Notes under the pieces: model-generated
Told to the model about the DNA's origin: nothing
Database searches by the model: none
The model's input: the letters and a program-made list of their open reading frames with translations, nothing else
In this document: one piece after another, positions 1-8,227 of the stretch
Position numbering within the stretch: the first letter of the stretch is position 1
Layout of the letters: each line of letters opens with the position of its first letter
Assembly: GCF_039543645.1 (NCBI RefSeq)
Contig: NZ_BAABKD010000006.1
Coordinates: 1-40,967 of the forward strand
Direction of reading: 5' to 3'
Length of the DNA: 40,967 bases
DNA from: Paenalcaligenes hermetiae
GTDB taxonomy: Bacteria; Pseudomonadota; Gammaproteobacteria; Burkholderiales; Burkholderiaceae_B
Program-made: the position numbers and the translations under genes

Positions 1-142
1 AGGTTGTAGCGTTCGCGTGTCGTACATTTATACTACTAACGCAACCCATAAAACGAATACATATCAAAACTGACCCTGATCAGTTCGTGCTTTTTCCCAG
101 ATTGGATACGTGGTGCTACCCACCCCGTATCGACCAGTTACC
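1..142 (+). other. Spacer upstream of the 5S rRNA gene
   Basis: This stretch before the 5S gene is most likely the end of an rRNA operon's 23S-5S internal spacer. I do not recognise the 3' end of 23S rRNA in it, so the 23S gene probably ends left of the window. No protein gene is supported here. Confidence 0.5.
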
Positions 143-257
143 GCTTGACGACCAGAGCAAGGTGGACCCACTCCTTTTCCATTCCGAACAGGACAGTGAA
201 ACGCCTTAGCGCCGATGATAGTGGGCGTACGCCTGTGAAAGTAGGTCATCGTCAAGC
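143..257 (+). rRNA. rrf: 5S ribosomal RNA
   Basis: About 115 nt with the hallmark internal segments of bacterial 5S rRNA: CCCACTCC, CCATTCCGAAC, GAAACGCC and a GTGAAAGTAGGTCATCG-like 3' part. The ends GCTTGACG (143-150) and CGTCAAGC (250-257) pair to form helix I, which fixes the boundaries. An intrinsic terminator follows 8 bp later, so this is the last gene of an rRNA operon entering from the left. Confidence 0.95.
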
Positions 258-265
258 TCTTATAC

Positions 266-302
266 CAAAAACCCCCATCGGTGATCCGATGGGGGTTTTT
301 TT
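266..302 (+). terminator. rRNA operon terminator
   Basis: A GC-rich hairpin, ACCCCCATCG paired with CGATGGGGGT around a short loop, is followed by a run of eight T residues. It lies directly after the 5S gene and ends the rRNA operon. Confidence 0.9.
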
Positions 303-425
303 ATGCCTGCTCATGTTGCTAAGGATAGATTTTGTCTTAAAGAGAATAAGTGCTATATTGAATTTATCAATTAATTAAAGCAGATAAATAAATTTTATTT
401 ATTGTAGCTCTTTTTCTCTTTATTT

Positions 426-1145
426 ATGTCCAAACCTTATCAAACGACTTTACGCACTATAGAAATTCCGGGTCTGGAGCCATTAGAGCTCTACACATTA
501 CTGGATCGTCAACAATACTATGATCCCAAAGGAGCAGCAGAGCGTCTGGGGATTTGTTCTGCTGCGTGGCCGTTGTTTGGTATGCTTTGGCCGTCCGGTT
601 ATCAACTCGCATTGAAAGTGGCTAAATACGACTTTGCAGCAGAGCAAAGGGTGTTAGAAATAGGATGCGGTCTGGCTTTAGCAAGTTTAACGGCCCATCA
701 GTTAGGGGTAAATATCACGGCAAGTGATAGGCATCCCTTAGCAAAAAGATTTTTATACAAGAACTTAGAAAAAAATCAGTTACCATTAATGTCTTATCGG
801 TACGGTCAATGGGGACAAACTGGACCCGTTTCAGTTTTTGATGCGGGGGCACCGATGTTAAGTGGGCAGTATGATGTAATCATAGGCAGCGATCTTTTAT
901 ATGATCCGAGTAGCCCACAGCAGGTAGCTGAGTTTATCCATCAGTTTGCTGCTCCTAAGGCAGATGTTTGGGTTATGGATCCAAATCGGGGTTATCGAAA
1001 CCGATTTAGCCGCGCGATGGCGGATTATGGGTTTATCTTAGCGCATGATAAAAAAATCCAACGTCCATTCCAATATGATCGAGCGGCTGAGCCACAGCCC
1101 TACTCAGGGCGATTTTTAGTGTATAAGCGACAATTGGTGAATTAA
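426..1145 (+). CDS. Class I SAM-dependent methyltransferase, lysine/nicotinamide N-methyltransferase-like
   Basis: A 239-residue soluble protein with a Rossmann-fold methyltransferase core. Motif I for SAM binding is VLEIGCGLALASL (about residues 75-87). The acidic residue ending strand 2 is in ITASDRHPLA, and motif IV is YDVIIGSDLLYD. The pattern matches the Methyltransf_16 (PF10294) group, which modifies protein lysines or small molecules; the substrate cannot be read from the sequence. The gene stands alone between the rRNA terminator and its own terminator. No good Shine-Dalgarno is seen before the ATG at 426, but the protein start looks natural for the family. Family call is fairly sure, function is not. 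Confidence 0.75.
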   Translation: MSKPYQTTLRTIEIPGLEPLELYTLLDRQQYYDPKGAAERLGICSAAWPLFGMLWPSGYQLALKVAKYDFAAEQRVLEIGCGLALASLTAHQLGVNITASDRHPLAKRFLYKNLEKNQLPLMSYRYGQWGQTGPVSVFDAGAPMLSGQYDVIIGSDLLYDPSSPQQVAEFIHQFAAPKADVWVMDPNRGYRNRFSRAMADYGFILAHDKKIQRPFQYDRAAEPQPYSGRFLVYKRQLVN

Positions 1146-1150
1146 TCATT

Positions 1151-1173
1151 AACCTGCTACGGCAGGTTTTTTT
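1151..1173 (+). terminator. Intrinsic terminator after the methyltransferase gene
   Basis: Perfect 7-bp stem AACCTGC / GCAGGTT with the tetraloop TACG, followed by seven T residues. It begins 6 bp after the stop codon of the preceding gene. Confidence 0.85.
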
Positions 1174-1201
1174 ATTGTTGCATAAAAAGCAATTATCATT
1201 T

Positions 1202-1220
1202 GATAATGAGAATGATTGTT
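1202..1220 (+). promoter_or_regulatory. Fur-box-like operator
   Basis: The 19-bp stretch GATAATGAGAATGATTGTT agrees with the classical Fur consensus (GATAATGATAATCATTATC) at about 14-15 of 19 positions, including the leading GATAATGA half. It lies about 55 bp before the start of a siderophore-interacting protein gene, the expected place for iron-dependent repression. Confidence 0.6.
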
Positions 1221-1274
1221 ATTTACTTTGGTGGCTGCTAAAGTAGTTAGGTAATGAACCACCAGAGAGTGAAT

Positions 1275-2078
1275 ATGACAATGATGCAATCTAAATTAGC
1301 CGTACAACGTGTACGTCATCCTATTGTTGTACGTACGATTACCGTAAAAGCCAAAGAGCAGTTAGCACAAAATTACGTTCGGTTTTATTTTACCAGTCCA
1401 GAATTAGCCGGTTTTGTTTCCTCTTCGTTTGATGATCATATCAAGCTGTTTTTCCCACTTTCAGGTAAGGCAGTACAAAAGCCCCAAATGACAGAGCAAG
1501 GACTGAAATTTCCGGATCCGGCCAATAAGCCAGTGGCGCGAGACTATACACCACGGGCTTTTGATGCAGAGCGTTTGGTGTTAGAAGTGGATTTTGTCTT
1601 GCACGAGGATGGACCAGCAGGATCATGGGCGCTACAGGCCGAGGTAGGGGATCAGTTAGTGATGGCGGGCCCTCGTGGCTCTATGGTTATACCCGAAGAG
1701 TATGACTGGCATTTGTTGATTGGGGATGAGACGGCTTTGCCTGCTATGACACGTCGTATAGCGGAGTTACCCGCTTCAAAAACGGTATTGGCTGTGTTAG
1801 AAACGGACGATCCACAGTTACAGCACCAGCTACCGGTGCGTGATGGACTGAGGACGTATTATGTACAGCGTCAGGCAAATCAACCACTGCAGCTGGCGCA
1901 GAAAGTGCAACAATTGGTCTTACCTGAGGGCCTAGGTTTTGCGTGGGCTGCTGCAGAATCAGCAGTAGCTAAAGCGGTACGAGCAGAATTAGTGGAAAAA
2001 GGTTTAGAAAATACGCAGATACGAGCGTCGAGTTATTGGCGTCAAGGTGATGCAGGCGTGCACGAAACCTTATCATAA
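1275..2078 (+). CDS. Siderophore-interacting protein (ViuB/SIP family ferric-siderophore reductase)
   Basis: Flavin-dependent cytoplasmic reductase that releases iron from imported ferric siderophores. The FAD-binding signature RDYTPRAFD lies in the first half, followed by HEDGPAGSWA and the GPRGS glycine segment. The second half is the NAD(P)H-side SIP domain with GDETALPAM and a C-terminal ASSYWRQG. The length (267 aa from this start) is normal for the family. An in-frame ATG at 1254 would add seven residues, but the ATG at 1275 has an AGAGAG ribosome site at a proper distance. A Fur-like operator lies upstream and a terminator downstream, so it is probably a single iron-regulated transcript. 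No siderophore receptor or synthesis gene is adjacent. Confidence 0.88.
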   Translation: MTMMQSKLAVQRVRHPIVVRTITVKAKEQLAQNYVRFYFTSPELAGFVSSSFDDHIKLFFPLSGKAVQKPQMTEQGLKFPDPANKPVARDYTPRAFDAERLVLEVDFVLHEDGPAGSWALQAEVGDQLVMAGPRGSMVIPEEYDWHLLIGDETALPAMTRRIAELPASKTVLAVLETDDPQLQHQLPVRDGLRTYYVQRQANQPLQLAQKVQQLVLPEGLGFAWAAAESAVAKAVRAELVEKGLENTQIRASSYWRQGDAGVHETLS

Positions 2079-2108
2079 ATAGTTATTTAGTCTTCTTTTG
2101 AACTGTGT

Positions 2109-2144
2109 AAAAGCCCTGGTACTTATCAGTACTAGGGCTTTTTT
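2109..2144. terminator. Bidirectional terminator between the SIP gene and cysW
   Basis: A 13-bp stem (AAGCCCTGGTACT with AGTACTAGGGCTT, one G-T pair) around TATC, followed by six T residues. On the minus strand the hairpin is followed by a shorter T run. It lies between two convergent genes and can serve both. Confidence 0.85.
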
Positions 2145-2146
2145 GC

Positions 2147-2959
2147 TTAGAAAGCGGCTTTAGTGTTTTTTTCTAAAAAAGCTTTAAGTGCAATGGTGAT
2201 GATAGCCATACTTGCTAAGAGCAGGGCTGCGCTAAATGCCCCTACTACTTTATGATCATCGTTTAACTGTTCAACTAATAGAGCTAGGGTTAAAGTTTGT
2301 CCTCGAATGGCTCCTGATACGACGGAGACGGCACCAAATTCGCCAATGGCGCGAGCGTTACTCAGAATTACTCCATAGAGTAGGCCCCATTTGATTTTGG
2401 GTAGCGTGATGTGATAGAAAATTTGCCATCCAGAAGCGCCTAGGGTAAGGGCTGCTTGCTCTTGATCGGAGCCTTGCTCTTGCATTAAAGGGATCAATAA
2501 GCGTGCCACAAAAGGGCTGGTGACAAAAATGGTCACCATCACGAGACCTGGCCACGCAAACATCAGCTGAATGTCATAGTGAGAAAGCCACTGCCCAAAA
2601 TGGCTTTCTGCGCCATAAACCACCAAGTAACACAACCCTGCAACGACAGGCGAAGTGGCATAAGGGATATCGATCAAAGTAATAAGTAATTGACGTCCTT
2701 TGAAGCGATAGTGTGTAACGCACCAAGCTAAAAACACACCAAATATGACATTTAAAGGCACCGTAATGACGGCAACAAGCAAGGTTAACCGAATAGCGTG
2801 TTGCATATCTGAGTCACGCATAGCGTACCAGAATCCAGAAAAGCCTTGACTAAACGCTTGGCTAAAAATAAGAAGTAGGGGTAAAACCAATAAAATAAAA
2901 ACAATGCCTAGTGATACGAGAATTAGGCTAGTTTGGGTAGCAGATAGGCGATTTTTCAT
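2147..2959 (-). CDS. cysW: Sulfate/thiosulfate ABC transporter permease CysW
   Basis: Inner-membrane permease of the sulfate/thiosulfate importer, pairing with CysT. About 270 residues with six hydrophobic segments. The cytoplasmic EAA loop that docks to the ATPase is QEQAALTLGASGWQIFYHITLPKIKWG, and GEFGAVSVVSG follows. The chosen ATG (MKNRLSATQ) lies 1 bp past the cysT stop codon, giving tight coupling. A longer frame reaching to 3019 would overlap cysT by about 60 bp and adds a non-conserved head, so I reject it. Third gene of cysP-cysT-cysW. Confidence 0.92.
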   Translation of the reverse strand: MKNRLSATQTSLILVSLGIVFILLVLPLLLIFSQAFSQGFSGFWYAMRDSDMQHAIRLTLLVAVITVPLNVIFGVFLAWCVTHYRFKGRQLLITLIDIPYATSPVVAGLCYLVVYGAESHFGQWLSHYDIQLMFAWPGLVMVTIFVTSPFVARLLIPLMQEQGSDQEQAALTLGASGWQIFYHITLPKIKWGLLYGVILSNARAIGEFGAVSVVSGAIRGQTLTLALLVEQLNDDHKVVGAFSAALLLASMAIITIALKAFLEKNTKAAF

Positions 2960-2960
2960 T

Positions 2961-3809
2961 TTAGTGCTTTTTAGCAAAAAGGTGGTTCTGGATGCGTTGC
3001 AGCCCAAAAAGCAAAACAAGCGAGGTGGCTAAAACGACAGAAGCAATAGCAGCGGCTGAGGCGTAATCATATTCAGCTAGGCGTACAAAAATCATCAAAG
3101 AGGCCACTTCAGTGTGATAGGGGCTATTGCCCGCGATAAATATCACGGCACCAAATTCCCCCAGACAGCGGATAAAGGCTTGCGAGGCACCGGTCACTAG
3201 TCCTGGTATAAGCAGGGGAAGCACTACATAATAAAAGCGCTGCCAAGGAAGCGCACCCAAGGTATCAGCGGCCTCTTCGAGAGAATGGTCGACATTTTGA
3301 ATGAGAGGCTGCACCGAACGTACGATAAAAGGCAGGCTGGTAAAGGTCATGGCAAGCACAATACCGTACCAAGAAAAAGCAACTTTAATACCTAAAGCAG
3401 CAAAATATTGACCAAGCCAGCCATTGGGAGCAAAGAGTGTCGCTAAAGTCAGACCCGCAACGGCGGTAGGCAGAGCAAAAGGCAAATCAATCAAGCCATC
3501 TACCAAACGTCGTCCTGGAAAATCATAACGACTTAATACCCAAGCTAATAAAAGCCCAATCGTGCTGACTAAGAGAGTAGAAAAAAAAGCAGCACTGAGA
3601 GTGGTTTTATAACTCGCTACTACACGTGGATGCGAAATCGCGGCCCAATATTGAGCGAGACTCATGTCACTGACATAAATAAAAAGTGCGGAAAGCGGTA
3701 ATAAAATAACCAGACTTATATATAAAACACTAATACCTAGGCTTAAACCAAATCCTGGTAAAACCGCTTTTTGCTCGATAAAGTGCCAGTTAAGTGTACG
3801 ACTTGACAT
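2961..3809 (-). CDS. cysT: Sulfate/thiosulfate ABC transporter permease CysT (CysU)
   Basis: A 282-residue inner-membrane permease of the sulfate/thiosulfate importer. It has about six membrane segments and the EAA motif EEAADTLGALPWQRFYYVVLPLLIPG followed by CLGEFGAVIFIAGN, both typical of CysT. It starts 18 bp after the cysP stop and ends one base before cysW, so the three genes form one operon. Its partner ATPase CysA is encoded on the opposite strand beyond cysP rather than at the end of this operon. Confidence 0.93.
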   Translation of the reverse strand: MSSRTLNWHFIEQKAVLPGFGLSLGISVLYISLVILLPLSALFIYVSDMSLAQYWAAISHPRVVASYKTTLSAAFFSTLLVSTIGLLLAWVLSRYDFPGRRLVDGLIDLPFALPTAVAGLTLATLFAPNGWLGQYFAALGIKVAFSWYGIVLAMTFTSLPFIVRSVQPLIQNVDHSLEEAADTLGALPWQRFYYVVLPLLIPGLVTGASQAFIRCLGEFGAVIFIAGNSPYHTEVASLMIFVRLAEYDYASAAAIASVVLATSLVLLFGLQRIQNHLFAKKH

Positions 3810-3827
3810 GAGTGCTGCTCAGAGTAG

Positions 3828-4823
3828 TTATTTTGCTAAAAGTTGATCTAGAATTCCGCCTGCTGCGAAATGCGTTTTTTGTATGGTATCCCAGTTCCCT
3901 AACACGTCTGTAGGACTGATTAAGCGCACTTCGGGCAGTTGGCTACTGACTTTTTCATCATGGACCCGATAGTTGTAACGGCTGAGCAACTCTTGTGCGG
4001 GTGTTGCGTATAAATAGTTTAAGTACGCCTTGGCTAGCTCTGTACTCTTTTGTTTTTCGGTTACTTTTTCTACTACGGCGACAGGGAACTCGGCTAAGAC
4101 ACTAACGGGAGGTACAACAATTTCAAAGCCTTGGTCTTTAAACTCATCACCGTTAGCGATATTGATGACTTCGGATTCAAAGGTAAGCAGAGCATCGCCT
4201 TGGTTGTTGGTAGCAAACGCAACGGTTGCCCCTCGGCCACCAGTAGGAAAGCTTTCTACATTAGCTAGGAGCTTTTGTACAAAGTCTTTGGTTTTGGTGT
4301 CATCCCCTTGAAATTGTTCATTGGCATAAAGCCACGCGCCCAAGTAGCTATAACGCGCATTGCCAGAGGTTTTTGGATTAGGAAACACCACTTTGACATC
4401 TTCTCGCACTAAGTCTTCCCAGCTTTGGATATTTTTTGGGTTGCCCTTACGTACAAGAAAAGCAATGGTGCTGTAGTAAGGCGAGGCATTATTAGGAAAC
4501 TGCTCTTGCCAGTTTTTATTGACAAAGCCACGGTTGGCGAGGACATCAATGTCGGTGACCTGATTAAACGTGACCACATCGGCTTTTAAGCCCTGCATGA
4601 TGGCTTGCGCTTGGCGCGAAGTACCAGCATGAGACTGCTCTACCGTAATTTTTTGGCCATGTTCTTGTTGCCAGTGTTTTTCAAATAGGGGGTTGTATTC
4701 AGCAAAAAGCTCACGGGCAATATCGTAGGAGGCGTTCAATAGTCGATCGGCTTCGGCGGCGTGGGCGGGAAGCGACCCAATAACACCAGCTAAAGCGAAA
4801 TGCAGAGCTACTTTTTTCAGCAT
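3828..4823 (-). CDS. cysP: Thiosulfate/sulfate-binding periplasmic protein CysP
   Basis: Periplasmic binding protein that delivers thiosulfate or sulfate to CysTWA. A Sec signal peptide (MLKKVALHFALAGVIGSLPAHA) precedes a mature protein starting AEADRLLNASYD. QSHAGTSRQA, ADVVTFNQVTD, RKGNPKNI, FPNPKTSGNARYSYLGAW, TGGRGATVAF and AEFPVAVV match CysP of enterobacteria better than Sbp, which has SHGGSGKQA instead. The ATG at 4823 has an AGGTGA ribosome site 5 bp upstream; a GTG three codons earlier overlaps that site and is less likely. First gene of the cysPTW operon, with a shared upstream region with cysA. Confidence 0.92.
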   Translation of the reverse strand: MLKKVALHFALAGVIGSLPAHAAEADRLLNASYDIARELFAEYNPLFEKHWQQEHGQKITVEQSHAGTSRQAQAIMQGLKADVVTFNQVTDIDVLANRGFVNKNWQEQFPNNASPYYSTIAFLVRKGNPKNIQSWEDLVREDVKVVFPNPKTSGNARYSYLGAWLYANEQFQGDDTKTKDFVQKLLANVESFPTGGRGATVAFATNNQGDALLTFESEVINIANGDEFKDQGFEIVVPPVSVLAEFPVAVVEKVTEKQKSTELAKAYLNYLYATPAQELLSRYNYRVHDEKVSSQLPEVRLISPTDVLGNWDTIQKTHFAAGGILDQLLAK

Positions 4824-5006
4824 GGAAATCACCTAATCAAAAATCGAAGAATAAGCTTATTGTGCGTGAAGGTTTTATATGCGTAAACGAATAAAAACTT
4901 GTTTGCTTATTCTTTTTTCATCTATTTGCTTATAACAAAAACATCTGATTGGAAATTTTTATATTTCCTAAAATGAGAAAAGTTAGCGATTATAAGTAGG
5001 TAAATT
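4824..5006. promoter_or_regulatory. Divergent cysP / cysA control region
   Basis: An AT-rich 183-bp gap between divergent cys genes. It holds a perfect 12-bp palindrome AATAAGCTTATT (4850-4861) and three copies of GCTTAT (4855, 4905, 4928). A TATAAA-like -10 for cysP lies on the minus strand (4874-4879) without a clear -35, as expected for an activator-dependent promoter. CysB is the natural candidate regulator from pathway knowledge, but I cannot show its site here. Confidence 0.45.
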
Positions 5007-5726
5007 ATGTCCATCCGTGTGCAACATATCTCTCGCCGTTTTGGCGATTATCAGGCCTTAGACCGTATTTCTTTAGAAATGTATTCTGGGGAGCTGGTAG
5101 CGTTATTAGGCCCGTCGGGCTGTGGGAAAACAACGCTTTTGCGTATTATTGCAGGCTTAGAGTCAGCGGATACCGGGCATGTTTATTTAGATGGGGAAGA
5201 CAGTACGCATGTGCCTGTACGAGAGCGTGGTATTGGATTTGTCTTTCAAAACTATGCTTTATTTCCATCTATGACAGTAAACGATAACATCTCTTTTGGT
5301 TTGCGCATGTTGCCTAAAGCAAAACGTCCGCATAAAGCACAGATTCAAAAAACGGTTGATGATTTACTGGCGTTGGTACAGTTACAAGGACTGGGTGATC
5401 GTTATCCTGCTCAGTTATCGGGGGGGCAACGGCAACGGGTAGCGCTTGCACGCGCGTTGGCAATTAAGCCGCGTGTGTTATTGCTTGATGAGCCATTTGG
5501 CGCGCTCGATGCAAAGGTGCGCAAAGAGTTACGGCAGTGGTTACGTGCGTTACACCACGAATTAAAAATCACAAGTGTATTTGTGACGCATGACCAAGAA
5601 GAGGCCGCGGAAGTCGCTGATCGCATTGTTGTGATGAATAAAGGCAACGTAGAGCAAATGGATACGCCAGCACAGTTGTTTGCGCAGCCAGCCACGCCTT
5701 TTGTGCGTGAATTTTTAGCGGTATAG
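5007..5726 (+). CDS. cysA: Sulfate/thiosulfate ABC transporter ATPase CysA, short form
   Basis: ATPase that drives the CysTW permease. Walker A GPSGCGKT (about residues 35-42), Q-loop FVFQNYALFPSMTV, signature LSGGQRQRVALARAL, Walker B RVLLLDEPFGALD and the switch histidine in VFVTHDQEEA are all intact. The protein is only 239 residues, about 110-125 shorter than usual CysA, and stops just after the core nucleotide-binding domain (QLFAQPATPFVREFLAV). The C-terminal TOBE/regulatory domain is absent, with no remnant in the 120 bp downstream. It is divergent from cysPTW and shares the upstream region. Assignment as CysA rests on context and the LDAKVRKELR segment. Confidence 0.85.
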   Translation: MSIRVQHISRRFGDYQALDRISLEMYSGELVALLGPSGCGKTTLLRIIAGLESADTGHVYLDGEDSTHVPVRERGIGFVFQNYALFPSMTVNDNISFGLRMLPKAKRPHKAQIQKTVDDLLALVQLQGLGDRYPAQLSGGQRQRVALARALAIKPRVLLLDEPFGALDAKVRKELRQWLRALHHELKITSVFVTHDQEEAAEVADRIVVMNKGNVEQMDTPAQLFAQPATPFVREFLAV

Positions 5727-5847
5727 ATTCAAGATTAACTTTTGGTTATACGAGTAATCGGCAGCTTGTATAACTGTCAATGAGCTTGAGAGAAGAAGAG
5801 TAAGTGTTACATTAATGCTTATTTACCTTAGCAAATGAGTAAACTTT

Positions 5848-6834
5848 ATGTCTCAGCCATTGATATCAAAGCGTCAGCGTATTCGTTACTATGCACCAAC
5901 CCAAGCTCCTATAAATGTAGCTGATGTTGACGACTTGCTCTTGTCTAAAGATCATAAAGGACTAGTTTGGATCAGCTTGGTGGATCCCAGTGCCCAAGAA
6001 ATCGCCAAAGTTGTCAAGAAATGGGTGGGGGTAGAGCGGGTAGTCGAGGAAATGCAAACTTTACATCGCCGCCCTAAAGTCATCGAGTATGAAGGGGCTA
6101 GTTTGATTGTGGCCGTGACTTTTTCTATGGATCAAGGGGTCGTGCGTTTTGGGGAGAGCCAGCTGTTATTTGGACAGGGCTTTTTAATTACCATATGGCG
6201 TAATACGCAATTAACCGATGAAACGGTACAGCAACATTTAGAAGCCAGTCCACAGCTTATTGCACGGGGCGCTGATTATATTGCTGCAGAAATATTGGAC
6301 ACGATTACGGACGACTATACAGAAGCCTTATTAGGTTTTGAGAAAAAAGTAGAAAAAGCGGAGACGCATTTTTTTGTAGGGCGTTCACAGAAAAAAGATA
6401 TTGAGCAGGTGTACCAGTTACGCCGTATGTTATTACGTATTCAGAGTAGTATTAGTCCTTTATCAGAGCTGTCACGTCGATTTGCCCGCCAAAATACGCC
6501 TTATATTGGAGAGGATAGCCGCGCCTATTTTGCTGAAGTGGCTGATCGTATTGCTCGTCAAGCTGAACTGATCGGTGCTTTACGCGAAACATTGGCTTTT
6601 GCTTTTGAAGGCGGCATGATGATTATTCAGCTCCAGCAAAATGATATTACGCGTAAGCTGGCGGCGTGGGCAGCGATGATAGCGATTCCTACCGCCGTAG
6701 CGGGGATTTATGGCATGAACTTTGAACACATGCCGGAACTTAGCTGGCGTTTTGGTTATCCAGCAGCACTGGGTACGATGGCCGGTATTTGTGGTGTTTT
6801 ATATTATCGTTTTAAACGCATGAAATGGTTATAA
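5848..6834 (+). CDS. corA: CorA-family divalent metal ion transporter
   Basis: A 328-residue CorA protein, the pentameric Mg2+/Co2+ channel of the inner membrane. The N-terminal two thirds are the soluble alpha/beta funnel and long helices. The C-terminal end has two membrane helices; the first ends in the selectivity signature YGMNF (GMN at residues 289-291) and the chain ends in the basic tail YYRFKRMKWL. Length and layout are normal. It is a single gene ending in a hairpin that overlaps the stop codon. Whether it carries Mg, Co or Zn (a ZntB-like role) is not decidable here. Confidence 0.88.
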   Translation: MSQPLISKRQRIRYYAPTQAPINVADVDDLLLSKDHKGLVWISLVDPSAQEIAKVVKKWVGVERVVEEMQTLHRRPKVIEYEGASLIVAVTFSMDQGVVRFGESQLLFGQGFLITIWRNTQLTDETVQQHLEASPQLIARGADYIAAEILDTITDDYTEALLGFEKKVEKAETHFFVGRSQKKDIEQVYQLRRMLLRIQSSISPLSELSRRFARQNTPYIGEDSRAYFAEVADRIARQAELIGALRETLAFAFEGGMMIIQLQQNDITRKLAAWAAMIAIPTAVAGIYGMNFEHMPELSWRFGYPAALGTMAGICGVLYYRFKRMKWL

Positions 6835-6866
6835 AGCGGGTTGTTACGTTGCTAAACCCCGCTTTA
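6832..6866. terminator. Possible bidirectional terminator between corA and the DUF924 gene
   Basis: A 9-bp perfect stem, TAAAGCGGG with CCCGCTTTA, lies between convergent genes and overlaps the corA stop codon. The loop is about 17 nt and T runs are weak on both strands, so efficiency is uncertain. Confidence 0.45.
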
Positions 6867-6880
6867 TGTTGGTGAAACGA

Positions 6881-7429
6881 TTAAAAAGAGGAATTAGGCT
6901 CAAGTAAAAACTGTTTCTCTTCTGGTGTAGAGGGGCGGTTCAAAATCGCATTGCGATGTGGGTAGCGCCCAAAACGATCAATAATTTTTTTATGTAGCTG
7001 CTCATAATGTAGGGTGTTTTCATCGGTGTGCATACGAAAAAGTGGTTCAGCTTGGGCATGAATAGCACGGGATTCCGAATGCATAAAAGGCATCAACATA
7101 AATTTTTTTTGATCGATGTTTAGTGTGGCAAAAGCTGGTTGGCGAATGGCTTCCTGAGCTAATGCTAAAGCCATGGGGTCTTGGCTAAAAGCTTGGGGAG
7201 TATCTCGCCAAATATTACGAGAAAACTGATCCAAAACAATGATTTCAGCCAGACGCCCATATAAAGAGTAACGCCAATGGGCGCATTCTCCTTGAGCAGC
7301 GGCTTGGGTTGTAGCTAAAAACCGTGTACGGATCATTTGGTCAAAATGGGCATCTTTGGTAAACCATTGGGTGGGGGTGGCCACATGGAACCAAAAATGA
7401 AGGACGGCATTGGCAGTGTGAAGGGTCAT
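6881..7429 (-). CDS. DUF924 family protein
   Basis: A protein of about 182 residues of the DUF924 (PF06041) family, an all-helical TPR-like fold of unknown role. Typical family segments are VLHFWF near the start, WFTKDAHFDQMIRTRF, EIIVLDQFSRNIWRDTPQAFSQDPMALALA, FMLMPFMHSES, RFGRYPHRNAILNRPSTPEE and a terminal FL. The frame extends upstream to 7531, but MTLHTANAVLHFWF at 7429 matches the family start and the extra 34 residues look unconserved. A cytoplasmic protein with no signal. It converges with corA. Confidence 0.82.
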   Translation of the reverse strand: MTLHTANAVLHFWFHVATPTQWFTKDAHFDQMIRTRFLATTQAAAQGECAHWRYSLYGRLAEIIVLDQFSRNIWRDTPQAFSQDPMALALAQEAIRQPAFATLNIDQKKFMLMPFMHSESRAIHAQAEPLFRMHTDENTLHYEQLHKKIIDRFGRYPHRNAILNRPSTPEEKQFLLEPNSSF

Positions 7430-7622
7430 AATCAGAACTAAAATAAAAAAATCGTATTGCGAAATGTAATGGGTTTTACTAATTATTGCTCGTGCTGCAG
7501 AAAGGGCTAGGGTCGTAGTAACTCTTTGCATTTAAGAAAGAGGCTAGACCAGCTCCTGCGTTACAGTCAAAACATAGGCTTAAAGTATTAAGCTGTTTTT
7601 TCTGTTCAGTAAGGAGAGCATG

Positions 7623-8150
7623 ATGAGTACGAATATGTTGTCAGGTGAGCAATCCAATACCAAGCTGGTCGCTATTTTTAAGTCCAAGCAAGGTGCTGAA
7701 CAATGTGCCGAGCAATTACAACAGCGAGGTTTTGATAGCAATCAGTTAGCGATTATTGCGCCCCATGAAAAACACTATAGCCGAAAACTTGAGCCCGAGC
7801 AGCAAGGGGTTAAGCGTACAGCGATACGGTCCCATGTGGTTTTAGGCGCGGCGGGGTTTGTTTTGGCTTGGTTGATTTGGGGTGGGTTATATTTGGCTGG
7901 CGTGGAGCTCATTGTGTCGTCGCCCATAAAAAGTCTGATTCCTATTTTGTTTTTTTGTACAGCGGGTGGTCTGATGCTAGGGGGATTTGTCACGATGCGT
8001 GTCGATCATCAAGCTGTGATTCAAGAGGTCGATGAAGCAGTGGACGAAGGTTATTGGTCATTAGTGATGCATTCTCGAGATCATCAACAAACCAAACGCA
8101 TCGAGGCATTTTTAAAAGATCAGCAAATTGAGTTTAATCGCACCTTGTAA
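7623..8150 (+). CDS. Small membrane protein with a stress-protein-like N-terminal domain
   Basis: About 175 residues. The N-terminal 60 residues (LVAIFKSKQGAEQCAEQLQQRGF) resemble the general-stress YflT-like alpha/beta fold, where a short loop binds helices between strands. Two membrane helices follow: VVLGAAGFVLAWLIWGGLYLA and IPILFFCTAGGLMLGGFV. The soluble C-terminus (EVDEAVDEGYWSLVMHSRDHQQTKRIEAFLKDQQIEF) resembles a second copy of the same kind of domain. The ribosome site AAGGAGA fits the second of two adjacent ATGs (7623). Function unknown. A single gene, convergent with the antiporter gene. Confidence 0.6.
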   Translation: MSTNMLSGEQSNTKLVAIFKSKQGAEQCAEQLQQRGFDSNQLAIIAPHEKHYSRKLEPEQQGVKRTAIRSHVVLGAAGFVLAWLIWGGLYLAGVELIVSSPIKSLIPILFFCTAGGLMLGGFVTMRVDHQAVIQEVDEAVDEGYWSLVMHSRDHQQTKRIEAFLKDQQIEFNRTL

Positions 8151-8227
8151 TGGGGCTAGGCAAAGCGGGCCCGTGTCGATTGAGGGCTCACTTTGCGAAT
8201 TTTCCCCCGTAAAAGAAAAAATAGCGG

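Noticed and set aside
64..378. Short frames over the 5S gene and its terminator
   Set aside because: They overlap a clear structural RNA and a terminator.
2960..3019. Longer start for cysW
   Set aside because: It would overlap cysT by about 60 bp and adds an unconserved head; the ATG at 2959 directly follows the cysT stop.
8153..8220. Imperfect hairpin with GCAAAG / CTTTGC arms between the stress-like gene and the antiporter
   Set aside because: It could be a terminator, but the stem is interrupted and no proper T run follows, so I do not list it.
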